From an uncultured Eubacteriales bacterium (GTDB taxonomy: Bacteria > Bacillota > Clostridia > Lachnospirales > Lachnospiraceae), in NCBI GenBank assembly GCA_949286775.1, contig CASEDW010000140.1:1-11168 (forward strand): a stretch of 11,168 nucleotides of DNA. The letters are read 5' to 3'. Shown piece by piece: positions 6,374 to 11,168 of the stretch. The translations under genes were made by a program, and so were the position numbers. A model generated the notes under the pieces. That model saw only the letters and a program-made list of their open reading frames with translations. It was not told the DNA's origin and ran no database searches. Positions within the stretch are counted from its first letter, which is position 1. Each line of letters starts with the position of its first letter.

Positions 6374-7658
6374 TGTCGGAAAATCAACATTATTTAATGC
6401 TCTCGCGGGAGAACGTATATCGATCGTTAAAGACACTCCCGGAGTAACAAGAGACAGAATATACGCGAATATTACATGGCTTAATACAAGTTTTACGATG
6501 ATAGATACAGGCGGTATCGAGCCTGAGAGCTCGGATATCATATTGAGCAGGATGAGAGATCAGGCTCAGATAGCGATAGACACCGCAGATGTTATTTTAT
6601 TTATGACAGATGTCAGACAGGGACTTGTCGATTCAGACGCGAAAGTTGCCGATATGATCAGAAGGAGCGGCAAACCTGTAGTTCTGGCGGTAAATAAAGT
6701 AGATAATTATAAAAATCAGATAATGGACGTATATGAGTTCTATAATCTCGGTATCGGCGAACCGATTCCTATTTCAGCAGAGGGTAAGCAGGGACTCGGC
6801 GATCTTCTTGATGAAGTTATGAAACATTTTCCTTCAGAAGCTGATCTCACAGAGGAAGAGGATATACCGAAAGTTGCGATAGTAGGAAAACCGAACGTAG
6901 GAAAATCTTCTATTATTAACAGGCTTCTGGGAGAAAACAGGGTTATCGTATCAAATATCGCGGGAACAACGCGCGACGCTATCGATACGAAAGTTGTTCA
7001 TAACGGACAGGAGTATATTTTTATCGATACAGCCGGACTCAGAAAAAAAAGCAAGATAAAAGAAGATCTTGAGCGTTACAGCATCATCAGAACCGTAACG
7101 GCAGTTGAAAGAGCCGACGTCGTGCTTTGCGTTATAGACGCTGTTGAAGGAATAACTGAACAGGACGCAAAGATATGCGGTATTGCCCATGATCAGGGCA
7201 AGGGAATCATAATCGTTGTCAATAAATGGGACGCGATCGAAAAAAATGACAAGACTGTAAATAAATACGCCGGCGATATAAGGGATATTCTTTCTTTCGC
7301 TCCGTATGCCGAGATAACATATGTGTCGGCCATTACAGGACAGAGGCTGCCAAAACTATTTGATCTGATAGATACCGTTTTGCAGAATCAGACGCTTCGT
7401 GTACAGACAGGCGTTTTAAACGAGATCATAACTGAAGCTGTCGCTATGCAGCAGCCGCCTACGGATAAAGGAAAGAGACTTAAGATATTTTACGCTACAC
7501 AGGTTTCTGTCAAACCGCCTACGTTTGTCATATTTGTAAATGACAAGAAACTGATGCATTTTTCATATGTCAGATATCTTGAAAACAGGATCAGAGAGGC
7601 GTTTGGATTTAAAGGAACTTCTCTTAAATTTATAACAAGGGAAAGAAGTGAAAAATAA
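6336..7658 (+). CDS. der: Ribosome biogenesis GTPase Der (EngA)
   Basis: An essential double GTPase that acts in late maturation of the 50S subunit. The 440 residues are normal for the family. The first G domain has GRPNVGKS (10-17), VTRDR (37-41), DTGG (57-60), NKVD (120-123) and SAEG (147-150). The second has GKPNVGKS (184-191), TTRDA (211-215), DTAG (231-234), NKWD (296-299) and SAITG (331-335). The acidic linker at about 166-178 and the C-terminal KH-like domain (about 355-440, ending KFITRERSEK) complete the architecture. Every G motif is intact. The gene begins within the DUF512 gene in another frame, so translation is likely coupled to it. It is followed after 30 nt by plsY. Confidence 0.98.
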   Translation: MSKPIVAIVGRPNVGKSTLFNALAGERISIVKDTPGVTRDRIYANITWLNTSFTMIDTGGIEPESSDIILSRMRDQAQIAIDTADVILFMTDVRQGLVDSDAKVADMIRRSGKPVVLAVNKVDNYKNQIMDVYEFYNLGIGEPIPISAEGKQGLGDLLDEVMKHFPSEADLTEEEDIPKVAIVGKPNVGKSSIINRLLGENRVIVSNIAGTTRDAIDTKVVHNGQEYIFIDTAGLRKKSKIKEDLERYSIIRTVTAVERADVVLCVIDAVEGITEQDAKICGIAHDQGKGIIIVVNKWDAIEKNDKTVNKYAGDIRDILSFAPYAEITYVSAITGQRLPKLFDLIDTVLQNQTLRVQTGVLNEIITEAVAMQQPPTDKGKRLKIFYATQVSVKPPTFVIFVNDKKLMHFSYVRYLENRIREAFGFKGTSLKFITRERSEK

Positions 7659-7659
7659 T

Positions 7660-7675
7660 TCCGGATGTTTCCGGA
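7660..7675 (+). other. Small hairpin between der and plsY
   Basis: TCCGGA (7660-7665), a TGTT loop and TCCGGA (7670-7675) form a 6-bp stem. It begins just after the der stop and ends 2 nt before the plsY RBS (GGGAGG 7678-7683). The arms are also an 8-nt direct repeat, TTCCGGAT. It could mark an RNA processing point or modulate plsY initiation, but it may equally be chance. Confidence 0.35.
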
Positions 7676-7688
7676 TAGGGAGGAAAAT

Positions 7689-8312
7689 ATGGAACGGCTT
7701 ATTTGTCTGGTCGTGGGTTATTGTTTCGGACTTATTCAGACCTCATATATAATCGGCAGGATTAAAGGAATTGATATAAGAAAAAAAGGAAGCGGAAATG
7801 CCGGGACGACAAACAGTATCCGTGTGATGGGATGGAAATTCGGGCTCATCACAATGGCGTGCGATATTATGAAATGTATTGTACCGGTTCTGATCATGAG
7901 AGCTGTCTATGCTTCAACGGGATCAGCGCTTTTGCTCGGACTCTGGACGGCGGCGGGAGTTGTTCTCGGACACGATTTTCCGTTTTATCTCAAGTTTAAA
8001 GGAGGAAAGGGAATAGCGGCGACAGCCGGCACGATAATAGCTTTTGCCGACTGGCATTTAATAGTTGCCGGTATAATCTGCTTTTTTGTTCCGGTACTGT
8101 TATCGAGATTTGTTTCCCTCGGATCGCTGTGCCTTTCTTTGAGTTTCCTTGTCGGAGTAATAATCAGCGGTCAGCTTGGAGTCTATGATATGGCGCAAAA
8201 CGCGCTCATTGAGATGTATATTCTTGTGGCGGTTCTTACGGCGCTTGCGTTCTGGCTTCACAGAAGCAATATCGTAAGGCTTGCTACAGGTACAGAGAGA
8301 AAATTATTCTAA
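7689..8312 (+). CDS. plsY: Acyl-phosphate:glycerol-3-phosphate acyltransferase PlsY
   Basis: A membrane enzyme that transfers an acyl group from acyl-phosphate (made by PlsX) to sn-glycerol 3-phosphate, giving lysophosphatidic acid. The 207 residues contain the three conserved cytosolic motifs: GSGNAGTTNSIR (34-45), GHDFPFYLKFKGGKGIA (94-110) and HRSNIVRLATGTERK (191-205). About five hydrophobic helices lie between and around them. The start is taken at ATG 7689, behind GGGAGG (7678-7683); an in-frame ATG at 7665 would put that RBS inside the gene. Residue 17 is Gln where many PlsY proteins have Pro in the first helix motif. gpsA, which makes its substrate, follows after 19 nt. Confidence 0.96.
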   Translation: MERLICLVVGYCFGLIQTSYIIGRIKGIDIRKKGSGNAGTTNSIRVMGWKFGLITMACDIMKCIVPVLIMRAVYASTGSALLLGLWTAAGVVLGHDFPFYLKFKGGKGIAATAGTIIAFADWHLIVAGIICFFVPVLLSRFVSLGSLCLSLSFLVGVIISGQLGVYDMAQNALIEMYILVAVLTALAFWLHRSNIVRLATGTERKLF

Positions 8313-8331
8313 TTCGGAAGGAGAAATTAAT

Positions 8332-9324
8332 ATGGCAAAGGTCAGCGTAATCGGTTCGGGAAGCTGGGGAACAGCGCTTGCATGGCTTTTATGCAACAAT
8401 GGCCACAGCGTTACATTGTGGTCATTTCTCGAAGAGGAAAACAACATGTTCATTGAACATCATGAAAATGTAGATAAATTGCCGGGAGTAAAGCTTCCGG
8501 ATGCGATCAGATATACAACTGATATAAAAGAAGCTGTAGAAGGAAAAGACCTTTTGGTTCTCGCTGTTCCGTCCATGGCAGTCAGAAATACTTCAAAGAA
8601 AATGAAGGAATTTGTCAAAGAAGGACAGATAATTGTAGATGTGGCGAAGGGTATCGAAGAGGAAACTCTTATGACAATGACGCAGATCATAAGAGAGGAG
8701 ATACCGCAGGCGGAAGTCGCCGTATTAAGCGGTCCTACGCATGCAGAAGAGGTTGGAAAAGGATTGCCGACTACGATCGTTACCGGAGCCTACAATATGA
8801 AGACGGCTGAATATGTTCAGAATGTTTTCATGAGTCCTGTTTTCAGGGTTTATACATCCCAGGATATTCTTGGCATAGAACTTGGAGCTGCCCTTAAGAA
8901 TGTCATAGCGCTTGCTGCCGGAATCGCCGACGGTCTTGGATTTGGAGATAATACGAAAGCGGCTCTTATCACGCGAGGCATAGCGGAAATTTCAAGACTT
9001 GGAATAAAAGCAGGAGCCAAAGCTTCAACATTTTCCGGACTTTCGGGAATCGGCGATCTTGTAGTAACATGCGCGAGCATGCACAGCAGAAACAGAAGAG
9101 CGGGAATTCTTATCGGAAAGGGATATTCCATGCAGGAAGCGATGAACGAAGTCCATATGGTAGTTGAAGGCGTTTATTCCGCGAAAGCTGCTCTTAAGAT
9201 GGCAAAAAAATATGATGTTGAGATGCCGATAGTTGAAGCGGTCAATGATATTTTGTTTAATGGTAAATCAGCGTCAGACGCCGTTATGGAGCTGATGCTC
9301 AGAGTAAAGAAAGAAGAAGTCTGA
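8332..9324 (+). CDS. gpsA: Glycerol-3-phosphate dehydrogenase [NAD(P)+] GpsA
   Basis: A cytoplasmic enzyme that reduces dihydroxyacetone phosphate to sn-glycerol 3-phosphate, the acceptor used by PlsY. The 330 residues carry the N-terminal Rossmann glycine motif GSGSWG (8-13), VAKGIE (104-109, with Lys106), SGPTHAEE (133-140), the catalytic lysine Lys189 in AALKN, DNTKAALITRG (206-216), GDLVVTC (241-247) and SRNR (252-255). The length is standard. The start at 8332 has GGAAGGAG (8316-8323) with 8 nt spacing; an in-frame ATG at 8281 lies inside plsY and adds 17 residues without family support. It is the fourth gene of the operon. The next gene follows after 14 nt. Confidence 0.98.
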   Translation: MAKVSVIGSGSWGTALAWLLCNNGHSVTLWSFLEEENNMFIEHHENVDKLPGVKLPDAIRYTTDIKEAVEGKDLLVLAVPSMAVRNTSKKMKEFVKEGQIIVDVAKGIEEETLMTMTQIIREEIPQAEVAVLSGPTHAEEVGKGLPTTIVTGAYNMKTAEYVQNVFMSPVFRVYTSQDILGIELGAALKNVIALAAGIADGLGFGDNTKAALITRGIAEISRLGIKAGAKASTFSGLSGIGDLVVTCASMHSRNRRAGILIGKGYSMQEAMNEVHMVVEGVYSAKAALKMAKKYDVEMPIVEAVNDILFNGKSASDAVMELMLRVKKEEV

Positions 9325-9338
9325 CAAGGAGGTAAAAA

Positions 9339-10331
9339 ATGTCTGTATTTGATAATATCGGAAATAAGCTTTCTGATATAGGAGGAAGCATCAAACAGGG
9401 AGCGACAACTTTTACTGAAACGATGCAGCACAACAGCAATATTGAAAGGGCAAAAAAAGATCTTAAAGACATCTATACAGAACTGGGCGAGAAATTTTTT
9501 AATGACAATAAAGAGAACGTCCCTGAACAGTATAAAGATATTTTTGCCAGAATTGTTGAGATCGAATGCTATATTGAAGCCACAAAACAGGCCATGAGGG
9601 AACTCACAGGAACAAGAGTATGCCCGAACTGTAAATCTGAAGTTCAGAAAGGTCAGCTTTTCTGTACGGTGTGCGGAACAAAGATTGAAGACGCCGCGCC
9701 AAAGACGGATGTCGTTTACTGCAAAAACTGCGGACAGGAGATCAGACCGGGATTTCGTTTCTGTACCCGCTGCGGCACGAAAGTAGAGGATAATATGACG
9801 CAGCAGACTGATGATTCTCTTGAGAAAACTCAGCCGGTGGGTTATGGCGCAAACGGTGCAGATGCTGCAAATATGAATGCTCAGAACGCACAGGCAGAAA
9901 ACGCGCAGGCGGAAGCGGTGCAGCAGAATACCGTACAGACAGAAGCAGCAGAGACAGAAAGAATGCAGCAGGAAACTGTTCAGTCAGAACCTGTACAGTC
10001 AGCAACTATGCATCAGGAAGCTGTTCATCAGGAAGCAAAGCAGGCAGGAGAAATACAGGAGCAGCGTTCAGAATATAATTACGGACAGGCGCAGAAAGCG
10101 GCCGCGGAAGAAATATCGCAGCCTGATATGAATGGATCGGTTCAGGAGCCTGTCATGGACGTTCCTGTTCAGGAGCCTGTCATGAATGACCCAGCTCAGG
10201 AACCTGTCATGAAAGGTCCTGTTCAGGAACAGGCCATGGACGGCAAGATCATATGTCCTCACTGCGGAGCAAAGATAAAAGCAGGCACGACATTCTGTAT
10301 TATGTGCGGCGCAAGGCTCAGAGAGTCATGA
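9339..10331 (+). CDS. Triple zinc-ribbon protein with helical N-terminus and Gln/Glu-rich repeat linker
   Basis: A 330-residue protein of unknown function. Residues about 30-90 form a charged, helix-rich segment. Two adjacent zinc ribbons follow, with Cys95/98/109/112 and Cys128/131/142/145 (the CPNC...CTVCG and CKNC...CTRCG pattern). Residues about 150-300 are low-complexity, rich in Gln, Glu, Ala and Val, ending in a PVMxxPVQE-type repeat. A third ribbon (Cys306/309/320/323) sits at the extreme C-terminus. I see no membrane segment or signal peptide, so it is probably cytosolic. The start is firm: AAGGAGGT lies 5 nt before ATG. It closes the operon after gpsA. Zinc ribbons of this kind mediate protein or nucleic-acid contacts in many unrelated proteins, so no function can be assigned. 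No strong terminator is visible behind it. Confidence 0.85.
   Translation: MSVFDNIGNKLSDIGGSIKQGATTFTETMQHNSNIERAKKDLKDIYTELGEKFFNDNKENVPEQYKDIFARIVEIECYIEATKQAMRELTGTRVCPNCKSEVQKGQLFCTVCGTKIEDAAPKTDVVYCKNCGQEIRPGFRFCTRCGTKVEDNMTQQTDDSLEKTQPVGYGANGADAANMNAQNAQAENAQAEAVQQNTVQTEAAETERMQQETVQSEPVQSATMHQEAVHQEAKQAGEIQEQRSEYNYGQAQKAAAEEISQPDMNGSVQEPVMDVPVQEPVMNDPAQEPVMKGPVQEQAMDGKIICPHCGAKIKAGTTFCIMCGARLRES
10140..10247 (+). repeat. Degenerate 27-bp tandem repeat inside the zinc-ribbon gene
   Basis: Four in-frame copies start at 10140, 10167, 10194 and 10221. Each begins GTT/GCT-CAGGA and the first three continue (G/A)CCTGTCATG. They encode V/A-QEPVM plus a variable triplet. The fourth copy is the most diverged (VQEQAMDG). 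Copies are a multiple of three, so gain or loss keeps the frame. Confidence 0.85.
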
Positions 10332-10397
10332 CTTATACTGTTGTAAAAAATACATATAAAAACTCCTGAAAAAAATATTATTTTATAATCTTTTTAA

Positions 10398-10426
10398 TTG
10401 ACAGATATGTTGAATTAATATACAAT
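10398..10426 (+). promoter_or_regulatory. Strong sigma-A promoter for rplM-rpsI
   Basis: A consensus TTGACA (10398-10403) and TACAAT (10421-10426) are spaced by 17 nt and sit in an AT-rich stretch (10340-10426). The start is predicted near 10432-10434. This leaves a leader of about 150 nt. Upstream, 10332-10397 shows only A/T runs and no convincing terminator for the preceding operon. Confidence 0.85.
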
Positions 10427-10429
10427 ATC

Positions 10430-10570
10430 ACAAGTGTGCGTAAAGCTATCACTTTGAATAAAACATCCTAGTCAAAGCCCCGGCGAAGATGTTTGATATA
10501 GCGGCATGAGGCCATACGGACAGTGGAGGAGTGCTGCACGCAATTGTATAAAAATGTGTAATCAGACTTA
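10430..10570 (+). ncRNA. Structured leader in the position of the L13 autoregulatory leader
   Basis: The 5' UTR of rplM is long and has clear pairing potential. ACAA plus TGCGT (10430-10433, 10437-10441) can close on ACGCA plus TTGT (10538-10542, 10544-10547), bracketing the whole leader. CTTTGA (10452-10457) can pair with TCAAAG (10472-10477), and AAACATC (10461-10467) with GATGTTT (10488-10494). The Rfam L13 leader family is known from the same position before rplM-rpsI in Firmicutes and is thought to bind L13 or S9 to control its own operon. I assign it by position and structure, not by a covariance-model score. Confidence 0.65.
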
Positions 10571-10584
10571 AGGGAGGTTCAATA

Positions 10585-11013
10585 ATGAACACATATATGC
10601 CTAATCCTTCAAAGGTTGAGAAAAAATGGTATGTTGTTGATGCTGCCGGATGTACATTAGGACGTCTTGCATCAGAAGTTGCTAAAGTTTTAAGAGGAAA
10701 AAATAAACCTGAGTTCACACCACACGCAGATATGGGTGACTACGTTATCGTTGTAAATGCCGAGAAGATTAAAGTTACAGGCAGAAAATTAGATCAGAAA
10801 ATGTACTACTTCCATTCAGAGTACGTTGGCGGATTTAAAGAGCTTACATTAAAAGAAATGATGCAGAAAAAACCTGAGAAGGTTATCGAGCATGCAGTAG
10901 TAGGAATGCTTCCAAAGGGACCTCTTGGAAGAGCAATGGCTGATAAGCTTCATGTATACGTTGGTGCTGAGCATCCACATGCAGCTCAGAAACCTGAAGC
11001 TCTTACATTTTAA
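10585..11013 (+). CDS. rplM: 50S ribosomal protein L13
   Basis: A 142-residue structural protein of the large subunit that binds 23S rRNA early in assembly. Family motifs are plain: WYVVDAAGCTLGRLAS (19-34), LRGKNKPEFTPHADMGDYV (41-59), the GR..DQKMYYFHSEYVGG stretch and the C-terminal GMLPKGPLGRAM (107-118). Length is normal. The RBS AGGGAGG (10571-10577) sits 7 nt before ATG. The transcript starts at its own strong promoter and runs through a structured leader, the usual feedback-control arrangement for ribosomal protein operons. rpsI follows after 21 nt. Confidence 0.98.
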   Translation: MNTYMPNPSKVEKKWYVVDAAGCTLGRLASEVAKVLRGKNKPEFTPHADMGDYVIVVNAEKIKVTGRKLDQKMYYFHSEYVGGFKELTLKEMMQKKPEKVIEHAVVGMLPKGPLGRAMADKLHVYVGAEHPHAAQKPEALTF

Positions 11014-11034
11014 TTAAGGAGGATTTACAGAATT

Positions 11035-11168
11035 ATGGCAAGCGCAAGATTCTACGGAACAGGAAGAAGAAAAAAAGCTATCGCTAGAGTATATTTAGTA
11101 CCTGGAACAGGTAATATCACAGTAAATAAAAGACCTATCGACGAGTACTTCGGACTTGAGACTCTTAA
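11035..11168 (+). CDS. rpsI: 30S ribosomal protein S9, 5' part only
   Basis: The first 44 residues of a protein that is usually about 130 long; the window ends inside it. The sequence RFYGTGRRKKAIARVYLVPG is the typical S9 N-terminus, followed by ITVNKRPIDEYF. AAGGAGG (11016-11022) lies 12 nt before the ATG, a rather long spacing. It is co-transcribed with rplM, the conserved L13-S9 order. Confidence 0.97.
   Translation, partial: MASARFYGTGRRKKAIARVYLVPGTGNITVNKRPIDEYFGLETL

Noticed and set aside
10324..10333. Perfect 10-bp palindrome AGTCATGACT over the zinc-ribbon stop codon
   Set aside because: It has no loop or T run to act as a terminator, and a 10-bp palindrome is easily due to chance.
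10432..10570. Leader as a c-di-GMP (GEMM) riboswitch because of a CAAAGCC string
   Set aside because: The rest of the GEMM core cannot be found, and the position before rplM fits a ribosomal protein leader far better.

Overview
The window looks like chromosomal DNA of an anaerobic low-to-moderate GC Firmicute, most probably a Lachnospiraceae-type Clostridium relative. The grounds are a multi-cluster [FeFe] hydrogenase, strong AGGAGG-type ribosome binding sites, sigma-A-like promoters, a PDZ/radical-SAM (DUF512) gene next to der-plsY-gpsA, and an rplM-rpsI pair behind a long leader. Assignment below family level is not supported. I see no transposon, prophage, CRISPR array, tRNA or rRNA.

Layout. 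(1) 1-2294: the 3' end of a GltD-like FAD/NAD(P) oxidoreductase gene overlaps by 7 nt a complete 586-aa [FeFe] hydrogenase gene; together they look like the end of an NAD(P)-linked, possibly electron-bifurcating hydrogenase operon. (2) 2305-3643: after a GC-rich hairpin without a U tract comes a 12-TM MFS transporter resembling the OFA (oxalate/formate antiporter) group, closed by a long hairpin that can terminate transcription in both directions. (3) 3653-4825, minus strand: a long, divergent ribose-phosphate pyrophosphokinase. Its start is moved to an internal ATG with an excellent RBS. (4) 4826-4990: a divergent promoter region with one good promoter for each strand. (5) 4991-10331: a tight five-gene operon of DUF512 radical SAM protein, Der GTPase, PlsY, GpsA and a triple-zinc-ribbon protein. 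The first two genes overlap by 38 nt and the other gaps are 14-30 nt. (6) 10332-11168: an AT-rich spacer, a near-consensus promoter, a structured leader in the position of the Rfam L13 leader, then rplM and the start of rpsI.

How the genes fit together. The operon links 50S subunit assembly (Der) with the first steps of phospholipid synthesis: GpsA makes sn-glycerol-3-phosphate and PlsY acylates it. The radical SAM and zinc-ribbon proteins at its two ends have no established function that I know of and are the least understood genes here. The hydrogenase part fits fermentative disposal of reducing equivalents as H2, with the MFS transporter perhaps moving an organic acid. That last link is inference from adjacency.

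No clear new defence or mobile system is visible. The best candidates for new biology are the PDZ-radical SAM-DUF512 protein, the triple-zinc-ribbon protein with its tandem repeat, the divergent Prs paralogue and the fold of the L13 leader.
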